From Rhodospirillales bacterium (GTDB lineage Bacteria; Pseudomonadota; Alphaproteobacteria; Rhodospirillales; Defluviicoccaceae), in the NCBI GenBank assembly GCA_007695045.1, contig REEP01000059.1, positions 1-57,116 of the forward strand: DNA of 57,116 bases, given 5' to 3'. The notes beneath the pieces are model-generated. The model ran no database searches and was not told the origin of the DNA. It was given only the letters and a program-made list of their open reading frames with translations. Both the position numbers and the translations under genes were made by a program. This document shows, piece by piece, positions 1 through 8,559 of the stretch (the stretch's first letter is position 1; each line of letters opens with the position of its first letter).

Positions 1-271
1 CGGACTCCAGGCCGCCCGGCGTGTCCATGCGCAAGACCACCACCTCGGCCCCCTGTTCCGCCGCGCGATCGATGCCGCGCACGATGTAATCGCTGGTGGC
101 GGGCCCGATCGCGCCCTCGATCTCGAGGACGATAGCCGGCCCTCGCGTGGGCGCCTCCTGCTGTGCCTGGGCCAGCCCGAGAAGAGCCAAGCCCAACAAC
201 AGAATGGCCATGAACGAAGCGATCCTGGCGGGCTTCGTTCCGAATCGGCGGCGCACCGCGCAAAGCGTCAT
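1..271 (-). CDS. NfeD-type membrane-bound ClpP-class serine protease, N-terminal fragment
   Basis: Partial gene running off the left edge; 90 N-terminal residues are visible from an ATG at 271. Residues 1-36 form a signal peptide or first membrane segment (basic start, then MAILLLGLALLGLA). The mature part reads GPAIVLEIEGAIGPATSDY, followed by VVVLRMDTPGGL near residues 77-88. The IxGxIGPATxDY and DTPGG motifs are typical of the periplasmic ClpP-like domain of NfeD1b/YdiN-type proteins, which cleave or partner with stomatin-like proteins in membrane quality control. The catalytic Ser/Lys and the C-terminal NfeD OB domain lie outside the window, so activity cannot be judged. Confidence 0.75.
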   Translation of the reverse strand, partial: MTLCAVRRRFGTKPARIASFMAILLLGLALLGLAQAQQEAPTRGPAIVLEIEGAIGPATSDYIVRGIDRAAEQGAEVVVLRMDTPGGLES

Positions 272-337
272 CACGTCCGTGTCGATCCTTCCGCCAGTCC
301 CACTGGGGCGCGCCGAGGCCCGCCCGAATGGCCGTTG

Positions 338-1261
338 CTACCGGTTTGAGCTTGCCGCAGTGGTCGATCCTTTGGCCAACGCATCCAGGCCGGTGCGGTA
401 GTTCGGGTAGGCCAAGCGAACGCCGAGGACTTCTTTGATCCGATCATTGCGAACCCGACGGTTGTCACGCCAGAAGGTCTGCGCCATCGGCGACATGTTC
501 AAGGCGGCCTGTTCAAACGGCACCAGAGCAGGTGGCTTCCGATCCAGTAGCCGACACGCATACTCAACCACCGACCGCGGCTCGGCCGGCTCGTCATCAC
601 AAACGTTATATAGGGTCCCTGGTTCCGGCCGCGCCATGGAGGCTCTCAGGATGGTTGCGATGTCTTCCACATGGATGCGCGAGAACACGTGCCCCGGGCG
701 GTCGATGCGGCGTGCTGTGCCGGCCAGCACCTGATCGATGGCGCTGCGGCCGGGGCCATAGATGCCGGCCAGGCGAAAAATGTGCACAGGCAGGCCATGA
801 CGCTGCTGCAGGCGTAGCCACGCCACTTCGCTGTTCACCCGGCGACGGCCGCGCTCCGAAGTCGGTTTGGTCGGTGCCGTCTCGTCCACCTCGGCACCGC
901 CAGTGTCCCCATACACCCCCGTGGTGGAGAGGTAGCCGATCCAGCGCACGTCGCCGAAGGCGGCGAGATCGGCTCCGTGGCGGTCCAGGACGGGGTCGCC
1001 ATGGGGGTCCGGCGGTACCGAACTCAGCACGTCGGTCACAGTGGCGAACGCCTCCCGTGGCGAAGGCAGAGGCCGGTCGCGGTCGAAGATCACGGCGCGG
1101 ATGCCAAGTCGGGCCAGCCGGTCGCGCTTGTCCTCGGATCGGCAGGTGCCGGAGATTCGCCATCCTTCTTCGAGCAGGCGCTCCGCCAGGGTGTTGGCGC
1201 TGTATCCCAGTCCGAAACAGAAAAGATGCGGGGCGTTGCCGGCCAGGGCACGGCTCGTCAC
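338..1261 (-). CDS. NAD(P)-dependent epimerase-like SDR (YeeZ-like)
   Basis: 307 residues from a GTG start. A modified Rossmann fingerprint FGLGYSANTLA sits at residues 16-26, and STTGVYGD and FRLAGIYGPGRSAID are characteristic of the extended/atypical SDR branch that includes E. coli YeeZ and nucleoside-sugar epimerase relatives. The canonical YxxxK active-site pair is not obvious: the region after VYGD reads SERGRRRVNSE, which fits the atypical, poorly characterised subgroup. It is followed on the same strand, 42 bp upstream, by a GST gene, so the two may be co-transcribed. The substrate is unknown. Confidence 0.75.
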   Translation of the reverse strand: MTSRALAGNAPHLFCFGLGYSANTLAERLLEEGWRISGTCRSEDKRDRLARLGIRAVIFDRDRPLPSPREAFATVTDVLSSVPPDPHGDPVLDRHGADLAAFGDVRWIGYLSTTGVYGDTGGAEVDETAPTKPTSERGRRRVNSEVAWLRLQQRHGLPVHIFRLAGIYGPGRSAIDQVLAGTARRIDRPGHVFSRIHVEDIATILRASMARPEPGTLYNVCDDEPAEPRSVVEYACRLLDRKPPALVPFEQAALNMSPMAQTFWRDNRRVRNDRIKEVLGVRLAYPNYRTGLDALAKGSTTAASSNR

Positions 1262-1303
1262 GATTCGGCTCTCTTTGATTGCACTGTCCGCGGACTCCTG
1301 AAC

Positions 1304-1972
1304 CTAAAAGTCAAGGTCGGCGTAGGCCCGCGGAGGTGCCACGCCGGGAACAGTGTCGGCCAGCAGAGGCCGAAAGCTCGGCCGCGACTTAAGCCTGGCG
1401 TACCATTCCTTCGCACCCGGATGGTCTTCCCAGGGCACTGAGCCAAGGTAATCGATACACGAGAGATGTGCCGCTGCCGTCAGGTCGGCGAGGGTCAACC
1501 GATCGCCCGCAAGCCACGGGCGTCGGTCGGCGAGGTAGCCGATGTAATCCAGATGCGTGTGGATATTGGCGTGCCCGGCCCGGATGGCACTGGAATCGGG
1601 CTGACCGATACCGCTCAGACGCTTGACGATCTTTTCTCCCACAAGGTTGGCGGTTACCTCCGAGTCGAACTTGCGGTCGAACCAAGCGACCAGGCGCCTC
1701 GCTTCGGCGCGCGTTTCCGGGGTGGCGCCCAGCAGATCGGGGTCGGGCGCTACCTCGTCCAGATATTCCGAAATGGCGGTGGCATCGGCCAGGATGCGTT
1801 CGTCAGGTTCGATCAATACGGGGACTTCTCCGGCCGGGTTGAGTGCCAGGAACGCCCGTCGCCGCTGCCAGACCGGTTCAATCTCCAGGGTGAAGTCCAG
1901 ACGCTTCTCCGCGAGGACCAGCCGGACCTTCCGGCACGCCGGTGACAGCCACAGGTGGTAAAGGGTACGCAT
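1304..1972 (-). CDS. glutathione S-transferase family protein
   Basis: 222 residues, ATG start at 1972. N-terminal thioredoxin-fold half (about 1-78) with LYHLWLSPACRKVRLVLAEK at the start and LNPAGEVPVL carrying the conserved cis-proline loop that contacts glutathione. The C-terminal all-helical half contains DRLTLADLTAAAHLS, the usual GST-C N-capping/hydrophobic-staple region. The SPAC motif gives a Cys rather than Ser/Tyr near the glutathione thiol, as in beta/omega-like and stringent-starvation-like GSTs. A detoxification or reductase role is inferred from the family; the substrate is unknown. Divergent from the SH3 gene at 2193. Confidence 0.85.
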   Translation of the reverse strand: MRTLYHLWLSPACRKVRLVLAEKRLDFTLEIEPVWQRRRAFLALNPAGEVPVLIEPDERILADATAISEYLDEVAPDPDLLGATPETRAEARRLVAWFDRKFDSEVTANLVGEKIVKRLSGIGQPDSSAIRAGHANIHTHLDYIGYLADRRPWLAGDRLTLADLTAAAHLSCIDYLGSVPWEDHPGAKEWYARLKSRPSFRPLLADTVPGVAPPRAYADLDF

Positions 1973-2192
1973 GACAAGTCAATGGCACGGAAGACCACGG
2001 TTCGCAACCGGGCTTGGCCCCGCCGGGTTTCTTGGCAGGCTGGCCCACGACCGCCGGAGCCCCAGCCAACAACGACGCTGGTCGTGGCCGGCAGGTGGAT
2101 TGACCGGACACCGTCCGTCTTTCCTATAATGTCGGGACTCTCGGTCACAGAGCCCCATCTCGCCGCTTGTGTCGTTCTGAACTTCTGGAGCC

Positions 2193-2744
2193 ATGTCGCC
2201 AACAACCAAGCCCGTGCCACGCCTGACGTGCCTGACAGCGCCCTTATTGAAGCCTTTGGCCTGTGTCGTTGTCGTGGTCGCGGCCCTGGCGGGGGTCGCC
2301 GCCGCTGCGGCCGACAGCGGGCCGAGCGGATTGCCGCTGCCGCGATTCGTCAGTCTGCGCGCGGACGAAGTGAATCTCCGGGCCGGGCCCGGCACGCAAT
2401 ACCCGGTGGAATGGGTCTACCGCCGCCGCCTGCTGCCGGTGGAGATCGTCGCGGAGCACCACAACTGGAGGCGTATCCGGGACTGGCAGGGCGACCAAGG
2501 CTGGGTGCATCACAGCCTGCTGATCGGCCGGCGCAGCGTCCTGATCACGGGAGAAATGGCCGAGGTGCGGGCCACGCGGGAGCCGGGCAGCCGCCGTGTG
2601 GCGCGGGTTGAGCCCGGGGTGACCGGCATGCTGCTGACCTGCCCCGATCCGGGACCGTACTGTCGGGTCCGTTTCGGGCGAACCGAAGGTTGGTTGGCAC
2701 GATCCGCCTTCTGGGGCAGCTACCCGGGGGAGATCGTCCGCTGA
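2193..2744 (+). CDS. secreted SH3-like domain protein
   Basis: 183 residues. A long N-terminal hydrophobic segment (about residues 18-42, ACVVVVVAALAGVAAAAA) acts as signal peptide or anchor. The rest contains a bacterial SH3-like domain: VNLRAGPGTQYPVEWVY, LPVEIVAEHHNWRRIRDW and GWVHHSLL, then a second half with VEPGVTGMLLTC and GWLARSAFWG. This is the COG3807-type periplasmic SH3 protein common in alphaproteobacteria, thought to bind cell-wall peptides. Two Cys (LTCPDPGPYCRVRF) could form a disulfide. Function is inferred only from the domain. Confidence 0.8.
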   Translation: MSPTTKPVPRLTCLTAPLLKPLACVVVVVAALAGVAAAAADSGPSGLPLPRFVSLRADEVNLRAGPGTQYPVEWVYRRRLLPVEIVAEHHNWRRIRDWQGDQGWVHHSLLIGRRSVLITGEMAEVRATREPGSRRVARVEPGVTGMLLTCPDPGPYCRVRFGRTEGWLARSAFWGSYPGEIVR

Positions 2745-2784
2745 CGGGGCGCCCGCGGTGGGCCCTGGTTGCCCGGCCCTCCGC

Positions 2785-3393
2785 CTAGCGATCGTCCAGG
2801 TCTGCGGCCAAGGCTGCGCGCACGGCCTCCGGCAGGGCCGCCATGTGATCGTATTTTGCGTGCGTCACCGACAGTACGGCGCGTGTGCCCGGTTGCTTTA
2901 ACGCCTGTCTCTGCTGCGGCGCGAACGGAAACTTGAGGAAATGGACGGAGGACGTCTTGCCCGCTTCGGTGGTCCGTTCCACATCCTCCTCCGGCACGGC
3001 GGCGATCGTGTCCCCGTCGATGGTCAGTGTCACCGCCTCCTCGATTCCGCCAAGCTCGGCCAGTACCCGGGACCGACGTACGGGTTCCTCAATCTCGATC
3101 ATCATGGTGGCGACCAGGTTGCTGCCGTCGGGGATGAGTGGGGCATAGGCGCTCAGTTCATCCTCGATCTGCGCCTCGCCACCCTTCTCGATGCGCAGCA
3201 TCTCGTGGATCTGGTGCCACATCGTGTCGAAGTTCTCGAAATAGAAGGTGACATCCGGCCCGACCGAAAGCCGGCGGTTGCGCTTCAGCGCGGTGACCGC
3301 GGCCCGGCGCTGGTCGCGGACTTTCTCATAGTCGTCCAGTGGCATGATGTCATCGCGGGTGATCTCTCGCTTGCTCACGGCTTGCAGCTCCAT
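2785..3393 (-). CDS. DUF3501 family protein
   Basis: 202 residues from the ATG at 3393. Begins ITRDDIMPLDDYEKVR after a short leader and contains VGPDVTFYFENFDTMWHQ and MLRIEKGG, signatures I recognise from the DUF3501 family. I rejected a longer reading that starts inside the upstream gene. It lies 26 bp after the Fe-S protein gene and is the last member of an irr / rubrerythrin / Fe-S protein / DUF3501 run on the minus strand. The biochemical role is unknown; the context suggests a partner in peroxide or iron-linked electron transfer. Confidence 0.85.
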   Translation of the reverse strand: MELQAVSKREITRDDIMPLDDYEKVRDQRRAAVTALKRNRRLSVGPDVTFYFENFDTMWHQIHEMLRIEKGGEAQIEDELSAYAPLIPDGSNLVATMMIEIEEPVRRSRVLAELGGIEEAVTLTIDGDTIAAVPEEDVERTTEAGKTSSVHFLKFPFAPQQRQALKQPGTRAVLSVTHAKYDHMAALPEAVRAALAADLDDR

Positions 3394-3419
3394 TCCGGTG
3401 GTGTGCGTGCACAGGCCCT

Positions 3420-4757
3420 CTACAGGCCGTAGGCACGGGCCATGATCTGGATGGGGTGAGACACCGGCGCCACCGTCGGTGGCGACCCGGCCTGTTTCTC
3501 CATCATCTGAATGATGTGATCCCGGGCCAGCGGGCATTCGGACACCACATACCGGTTGGCATCCTCCAGGGCTTGGCGCGCCACCGGCCGGCCCACCTTG
3601 AGGGCCACCTCGAAGTTGTCCTTCATCACGCCCCACGATCCGCCGTGACCGGAACACCGTTCGATCACCTTCACATCGGTCTCCGGTAGCAGGCGCAGGA
3701 GATCGGTCGCCTTCTGTCCCATGTTCTGCGCCCGGGCGTGACAGGCGATGTGCACGGTGACGCCGCCGTCGAGCGGCCGCATGCCGTCGGCCAGTCCTTC
3801 CTTCCGGGCGATGTCGACGACGTATTCGGCGGCATCGAAGGTCGCCTGGCTCAGGGCCTTGACCGCCTCGTCCTCAGGTTCGATCAGCGGCCATTCGAAC
3901 TTCATCATCAGGCTGCACGAGGGCACCAGGGAAATAACGTCGTACCCCTTGTCGACCCACGGACGGAGGGCGCCGGCGATCTTTCGCGCGCTTGCGGCAA
4001 CGCGTTCGAGATCGCCGTGCTCCAACTGCGGCATGCCGCAGCAGGCCGGATAGACCACTTCCGTTTCCACGCCATTCCGGGCCAGGATGCCGCGGAGCGC
4101 CGTGCCGATGTCCGGGTTGTTGTAGTTGGCGAAACAGGTCGCGTAGATCACCGCCTTGCGGCCGAACGCCGGTGCATTCCGGTCGACTGCCGGGCTTTCC
4201 TTGCGGGCGCGCGCAGTCAAGGTCCTGCCGTGATAGCGCGGCAGCGCCGCGTCGCGATGGACGTGCCCGACGCGCTCCAGCAGCGGGCGGGTCACCTTGT
4301 TGCCGCACTTGGAGGCCCAGTTGGCGAGCGGTGCTGTGCGGGTGGCCAGCCGACCGTTGCGGTCCGTTTCGGTCAGTTGGCGCTCCACAAACGGCACCCG
4401 GCCCTGCTTGTGCTCGAACGCGCGGTAGCGCAGCATCAGGTGCGGAAAGTCCAGGTCGAACTCGTGCGGGGGCACGTATGGACACTTGGTCAGGAAACAC
4501 ATGTCGCACAGCGTGCAGGCATCCACCACCGGCTTGAACCCGTCGCTCGATACGGAATCCAGCTCGCCGGTTTCCGATTCATCGATCAGGTCGAACAGCC
4601 GCGGAAACGAATCGCACAGATTGAAGCAGCGTCGGCATCCGTGGCAGATGTCGAAAACGCGGCGCAGTTCCGCGTCCAGTTTCGCTTCGTCATAGTAGTC
4701 CGGCTCCCGCCATGGGATGACGTGGCGGGTGGGGGCATCCAAGCTGCCTTCGCGCAT
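3420..4757 (-). CDS. heterodisulfide-reductase-like Fe-S protein (two 4Fe-4S plus CCG-type domain)
   Basis: 445 residues from the ATG at 4757. Two ferredoxin-type motifs are visible: C38-x2-C41-x2-C44-x3-C48 (CHGCRRCFNLC) and C81-x2-C84-x2-C87-x4-C92-P (CTLCDMCFLTKCP). The C-terminal half resembles the CCG domains of HdrD/GlpC: YPACCGMPQLEHG keeps the CCG core, while the second site reads ERCSGHGGSWG with only one Cys, so it may bind its cluster differently. No membrane segment is obvious. In this family the gene travels with rubrerythrin and DUF3501, and it probably passes electrons to rubrerythrin; that direction is inference. Confidence 0.85.
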   Translation of the reverse strand: MREGSLDAPTRHVIPWREPDYYDEAKLDAELRRVFDICHGCRRCFNLCDSFPRLFDLIDESETGELDSVSSDGFKPVVDACTLCDMCFLTKCPYVPPHEFDLDFPHLMLRYRAFEHKQGRVPFVERQLTETDRNGRLATRTAPLANWASKCGNKVTRPLLERVGHVHRDAALPRYHGRTLTARARKESPAVDRNAPAFGRKAVIYATCFANYNNPDIGTALRGILARNGVETEVVYPACCGMPQLEHGDLERVAASARKIAGALRPWVDKGYDVISLVPSCSLMMKFEWPLIEPEDEAVKALSQATFDAAEYVVDIARKEGLADGMRPLDGGVTVHIACHARAQNMGQKATDLLRLLPETDVKVIERCSGHGGSWGVMKDNFEVALKVGRPVARQALEDANRYVVSECPLARDHIIQMMEKQAGSPPTVAPVSHPIQIMARAYGL

Positions 4758-4828
4758 CGTGACTGATCCTGTCCGTCGCCTGGAGAACGACGTTTCGCGT
4801 AAATGATCTGCCCAACAGAGATGGATGT

Positions 4829-4860
4829 TTTGGGGGCCGGTCAGAAACGCGGCCCCCAAA
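4829..4860 (-). terminator. stem-loop after rubrerythrin gene
   Basis: An 11-bp perfect stem (TTTGGGGGCCG with CGGCCCCCAAA, 4829-4839 and 4850-4860) with a 10-nt loop sits 26 bp beyond the rubrerythrin stop. Neither strand has a following U-tract, so it is not a classical intrinsic terminator. It may attenuate read-through or protect the rubrerythrin mRNA end, allowing more rubrerythrin than the downstream Fe-S protein. Confidence 0.45.
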
Positions 4861-4885
4861 GGTTCAGTCGGTCAGGGACCGACCC

Positions 4886-5305
4886 TTACTCCATGGTGTC
4901 GAGGGCCTTCTGGAAGCGGCCGGCGTGGGACTTCTCGGCCTTGGCCAACGTCTCGAACCAGTCGGCGATTTCTTCAAACCCTTCATCGCGTGCGGTCTTC
5001 GCCATGCCCGGATACATGTCGGTGTACTCGTGGGTCTCTCCGGCGATGGCGGCCTGGAGATTGTCAGAGGTCACGCCGATCGGCAGGCCGGTGGCAGGAT
5101 CCCCGACTTTCTCCAGGAACTCCAGGTGACCGTGCGCATGCCCGGTCTCGCCCTCGGCGGTGGACCGGAACACGGCAGCGACATCGTTGAAGCCTTCGAC
5201 GTCTGCCTTTTGCGCGAAATACAGGTAGCGACGGTTGGCCTGGGACTCGCCCGCGAACGCTTCCTTCAGGTTTTCTTCCGTCTTGGAACCCTTGAGGTTT
5301 GGCAT
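4886..5305 (-). CDS. rubrerythrin (ferritin-like diiron domain only)
   Basis: 139 residues. Diiron ligands are visible as E20 (AGESQANRRY), E53 with H56 (EGETGHAHGH), E90/E93 (GETHEYTDMY) and E124 with H127 (KAEKSHAGRF). The usual C-terminal rubredoxin domain (paired CxxC) is missing, so electrons must come from another protein; the Fe-S protein encoded just downstream is the natural candidate. Rubrerythrins reduce hydrogen peroxide in the cytoplasm. The gene has its own upstream region with an Irr-box-like palindrome and a TTGACA -35 element, so iron/haem or peroxide control is likely. Confidence 0.92.
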   Translation of the reverse strand: MPNLKGSKTEENLKEAFAGESQANRRYLYFAQKADVEGFNDVAAVFRSTAEGETGHAHGHLEFLEKVGDPATGLPIGVTSDNLQAAIAGETHEYTDMYPGMAKTARDEGFEEIADWFETLAKAEKSHAGRFQKALDTME

Positions 5306-5379
5306 CGATCACTCCTTCACCCGGTCAAAACCAAGCGCCCCTTGATGGGACGCGCGGCATTCATGGTTTTTGCACAACC

Positions 5380-5409
5380 ACTATGCGACCGGGGGTCGAG
5401 GGGTGTCAA
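5380..5409 (-). promoter_or_regulatory. putative sigma70 promoter of the rubrerythrin operon
   Basis: On the minus strand TTGACA (5409-5404) is followed after 18 bp by CATAGT (5385-5380), a consensus -35 with a 4/6 -10 and a slightly long spacer. It lies about 75 bp upstream of the rubrerythrin ATG and directly downstream of the Irr-box-like palindrome. Confidence 0.5.
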
Positions 5410-5413
5410 GCAG

Positions 5414-5430
5414 TTTCAAACCGCTCTAAA
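5414..5430. promoter_or_regulatory. Irr box (ICE)-like palindrome
   Basis: TTTCAAACCGCTCTAAA matches the TTTAGAA-N3-TTCTAAA type iron control element of alphaproteobacterial Irr at 11 of 14 half-site positions (consensus recalled from memory). It sits between irr and rubrerythrin, immediately upstream of the putative -35 of the latter. The divergence of the left half-site (CA for AG) lowers certainty. Confidence 0.4.
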
Positions 5431-5461
5431 CTTCCCCACAACCCTCTGATAATAAGATGGA

Positions 5462-5932
5462 TTATCGTTTCGGGGTGGGCGCCTTCTCGCGCACGCGGAC
5501 GATCACGTCGACACGCGAAACATCGGTGCCCTCGGGAGGTGGCGGAAGTTCGGTGACGGCCACCTGGTCGGCCGGGATGTCTTTGAGGCGGCCGGAGGAT
5601 TCGAAAAAGAAATGATGGTGTTCACAGGTCTTTGTATCGAAGTAAGACCGGGTGCCATCGGCCAGAATCTCCCGGAGGAGCCCCGCCGCGGTGAACTGAT
5701 GCAAAGTATTATACACGGTGGCCAGCGACACCTGCACCCCGGCGGCTTCGGCCTCGGCGTGCAGCATTTCGGCGGTGACGTGGCGATCGCCGCTTTCGAA
5801 CAGCAACTTGGCAAGGGCGAGCCGTTGGCGCGTCGGCCTGAGGCCGGCATGGCGAAGGATTTCAAGGACCTGGGCGTAGGGCCGATCACGCTGCATGCCC
5901 GTTAACATGAACCCGCCCGGCTCAGGTGACAA
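5462..5932 (-). CDS. irr: Irr-type Fur family transcriptional regulator
   Basis: 156 residues. Fur winged helix at the N-terminus (LRHAGLRPTRQRLALAKLLF, then VSLATVYNTLHQFTAAGLL as recognition helix region). The dimerisation half carries SYFDTKTCEHHHFFFE, the triple-His stretch (105-107) that binds haem/metal in Irr, and lacks the paired CxxC zinc sites of Fur/PerR. Bradyrhizobium-type Irr has an N-terminal GCPW haem regulatory motif; none is seen here, so it belongs to the class without that degradation motif. Irr is active when haem/iron is low. Its position just upstream of rubrerythrin suggests local as well as global control. Starts at 5932 or 7-12 codons later are possible. Confidence 0.88.
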   Translation of the reverse strand: MSPEPGGFMLTGMQRDRPYAQVLEILRHAGLRPTRQRLALAKLLFESGDRHVTAEMLHAEAEAAGVQVSLATVYNTLHQFTAAGLLREILADGTRSYFDTKTCEHHHFFFESSGRLKDIPADQVAVTELPPPPEGTDVSRVDVIVRVREKAPTPKR

Positions 5933-6141
5933 GAGCCCAAGACCAGCTTTTGACGGCGTTTTTTTTTACGGGTACGCGTCATCACCCCTCAGCCCGCGAC
6001 GAATCACTTGGCCAGGTGCCGTTGGTTGTTATCGCTACGATGCGCCATTGCCGCCGCCAAAGCCCTTGAACCGCAAGCCTGAGCCGTCGCGGCGGCGCTT
6101 ATGGGGCGCGACGGCGGTTCATCGCTGCTATATTGCCGGGC

Positions 6142-8457
6142 ATGGACGACCCTTTCGAACTCAGCGACACCCCGAGTACGCCGTCCGCCCGAGCCGCTCC
6201 GGGGCCCGCACCGGTAACGGCCGTCCGGTCGCCCACCTATCTCGATGCGCTCAACCCGACCCAGCGCGAATCGGTGGAGGCGACGGAAGGCCCGGTGCTC
6301 ATCCTGGCTGGCGCCGGAACCGGCAAGACGCGGGTCCTCACTACCCGGTTGGCCCATATCCTGGCCCAGGGCAAGGCGCGGCCATGGCAGATTCTGGCGG
6401 TGACCTTCACCAACAAGGCGGCGCGGGAAATGCGAGAGCGGGTGGCCGAACTGGCCGGCGCCGCGGTGGAGGGCTGGTGGCTCGGGACGTTCCATGCCAT
6501 CGGTGCCCGCATCCTCCGCGTTCACGCCGAAGCCGTCGGGCTCAAGTCGGGTTTCACTATCCTGGATACCGACGATCAGCTACGCCTGATCAAGCAGCTG
6601 CTGGAAGCCCGCAACGTCGATCCCAAGCGCACCCCGCCCCGGGCGGCCCTCGCCATCATCCAGCGCTGGAAGGATCGCGGACTGACCCCCGACCGGATAT
6701 CCGAGGCCGAGGGCGCGGAGGCGATGGACGGCTTGGCCCTGCCGCTGTACCACGATTACCAGGCGCGGCTGGCCACCGTGAACGCGGCCGACTTCGGCGA
6801 CCTGCTGCTGCACGGCCTCACCCTGTTCCGCAGTGCGCCGGACGTGCTGGCGCGCTACCAGCGGCAGTTCCGCTACATTCTGGTGGACGAGTACCAGGAC
6901 ACCAATGTGGCGCAGTATTTGTGGCTACGGGCGCTGGCCCAGGGGCATCACAACATTTGCTGCGTCGGCGATGACGATCAGTCGATCTACTCCTGGCGTG
7001 GCGCCGAGGTCGGCAACATCCTGCGCTTCGAGCATGACTTCCCCGGTGCGCGCGTGATCCGCCTGGAACACAACTACCGCTCCAGCCCGCATATCCTGGC
7101 CGCCGCCTCCGGCCTGATCGCCCACAACCGCAGCCGCCTCGGCAAGACGCTCCGCACCGACCGCGGCGCAGGGGACAAGGTGCTGGTGCGGGGGGTCTGG
7201 GACGGCGACGACGAAGCCCGCATGGTGTGCCAGGAAGCGGAACGCTTGACCGGTTGTGGTCACCGCCTGTCCGAGATGGCGATCCTGGTGCGTGCCGGCT
7301 TCCAGACCCGGGCATTCGAGGAACGGATGATCACCATCGGTATGCCCTACCGGGTCATAGGCGGCCTCCGCTTCTATGAGCGCCAGGAAATCCGCGACGC
7401 CATCGCCTACCTCCGGGTGGTGTTCCAGCCGGGTGACGACCTCGCGTTCGAACGCATCGTGAATATGCCCAAGCGCGGCATCGGCATCGCGAGCCTCCGC
7501 GCCATCCACACCCTGGCGCGTGCCGAGAGCCTTCCGCTCACGGCGGCGGCGGAACGCCTGATCGAGACCGATGAACTCAAGCCCGCCGCCCGCCGGGCGC
7601 TGGCCCGTCTGCTCGCCGACCTTGCCCGCTGGCGCGATGATGTCCCCCGTGTGCCCGGGCCGGAACTCACCCGCCGCATCCTGGACGAATCCGGCTATAC
7701 GGCCATGTGGCAGCGGGATCGCAGCCCGGAAGCGCCGGGCCGGCTGGAAAACCTCAAGGAACTGGTCTCGGCGCTGGAAGATTTCGACAGCATCCCGGGA
7801 TTCCTTGAGCACGTCAGCCTGGTCATGGAAAACGACGAGAACGGCATGGCCGATAAGCTCACGCTGATGACCTTGCATGCCGCCAAGGGGCTCGAGTTCG
7901 ACACCGTGTTCCTGCCCGGCTGGGAGGAAGGGCTGTTCCCCCACCAGCGGGCGTTGGATGAAGGCGGCACCTCAGGCCTGGAGGAGGAGCGACGCTTGGC
8001 CTATGTGGGCCTGACCCGGGCCCGGCAGCGCGCGGTCATCTCCTATGCCGCCAACCGTCACGTCTACGGCTATTGGCAGAACCCCATGCCATCCCGCTTC
8101 ATCGGCGAACTCCCTGAAGATGCAGTGGATACGGTGGTGGCGACCGGGCTCGCGGCTGGGCCTGCCGCGCGACGCCCGCAGGAGGCGTCGGCGGAACCGT
8201 TGATGGAACCCGAGACAGGTAACGCGGTTGTTACGGGTGGGCGGTCGCGTCGCGCTGCCCGGGTGATCGAGGGCGTGCCCTATCGAAGCATACCGCGGTC
8301 GGCGGCGACGGGGCCATTTCATCCGGGCCAACGCGTGCGGCACGGCACCTTCGGCGAGGGTCAGGTCGTGGCGGCCAGCGGCGACGTTCTGGAGATCGCG
8401 TTCGATTCCGTCGGCACCAAGCGCATCGTCCAGAGTTTTGTCGAGTTGGTAGCCTGA
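6142..8457 (+). CDS. uvrD: UvrD/PcrA/Rep-type superfamily 1 DNA helicase
   Basis: 771 residues from the ATG at 6142 (a TTG three codons earlier is less likely). Motif I LAGAGTGKT at residues 55-63, motif Ia TFTNKAAREMRERV, motif II VDEYQDTN, motif III GDDDQSIYSWRGA, motif IV region LEHNYRSSP, motif V MTLHAAKGLEFD and motif VI EERRLAYVGLTRARQ are all present, so it should be a working 3'-5' helicase. The C-terminus GTFGEGQVVAASGDVLEIAF is the Tudor-like domain found at the end of PcrA/UvrD that contacts RNA polymerase. It is somewhat longer at the N-terminus than typical. Roles in nucleotide excision and mismatch repair are inferred from the family. Confidence 0.93.
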   Translation: MDDPFELSDTPSTPSARAAPGPAPVTAVRSPTYLDALNPTQRESVEATEGPVLILAGAGTGKTRVLTTRLAHILAQGKARPWQILAVTFTNKAAREMRERVAELAGAAVEGWWLGTFHAIGARILRVHAEAVGLKSGFTILDTDDQLRLIKQLLEARNVDPKRTPPRAALAIIQRWKDRGLTPDRISEAEGAEAMDGLALPLYHDYQARLATVNAADFGDLLLHGLTLFRSAPDVLARYQRQFRYILVDEYQDTNVAQYLWLRALAQGHHNICCVGDDDQSIYSWRGAEVGNILRFEHDFPGARVIRLEHNYRSSPHILAAASGLIAHNRSRLGKTLRTDRGAGDKVLVRGVWDGDDEARMVCQEAERLTGCGHRLSEMAILVRAGFQTRAFEERMITIGMPYRVIGGLRFYERQEIRDAIAYLRVVFQPGDDLAFERIVNMPKRGIGIASLRAIHTLARAESLPLTAAAERLIETDELKPAARRALARLLADLARWRDDVPRVPGPELTRRILDESGYTAMWQRDRSPEAPGRLENLKELVSALEDFDSIPGFLEHVSLVMENDENGMADKLTLMTLHAAKGLEFDTVFLPGWEEGLFPHQRALDEGGTSGLEEERRLAYVGLTRARQRAVISYAANRHVYGYWQNPMPSRFIGELPEDAVDTVVATGLAAGPAARRPQEASAEPLMEPETGNAVVTGGRSRRAARVIEGVPYRSIPRSAATGPFHPGQRVRHGTFGEGQVVAASGDVLEIAFDSVGTKRIVQSFVELVA

Positions 8458-8559
8458 CGACGGGACCATGACCTGACATGCGGCGCGCCTTCGCCGCGTT
8501 CCCTGGCTGCGCCGGCTGTGCCGTGGCGGCCTGAACGTCAGCCACAGAGGAGAGATGGC

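Noticed and set aside
3394-3657. Longer start for the DUF3501 gene
   Set aside because: The extra residues overlap the upstream Fe-S gene and do not look like protein; the family begins near the ATG at 3393.
5959-5967. Nine-T run between irr and uvrD as a terminator
   Set aside because: No stem precedes it on either strand; probably an A/T-rich upstream element of irr.
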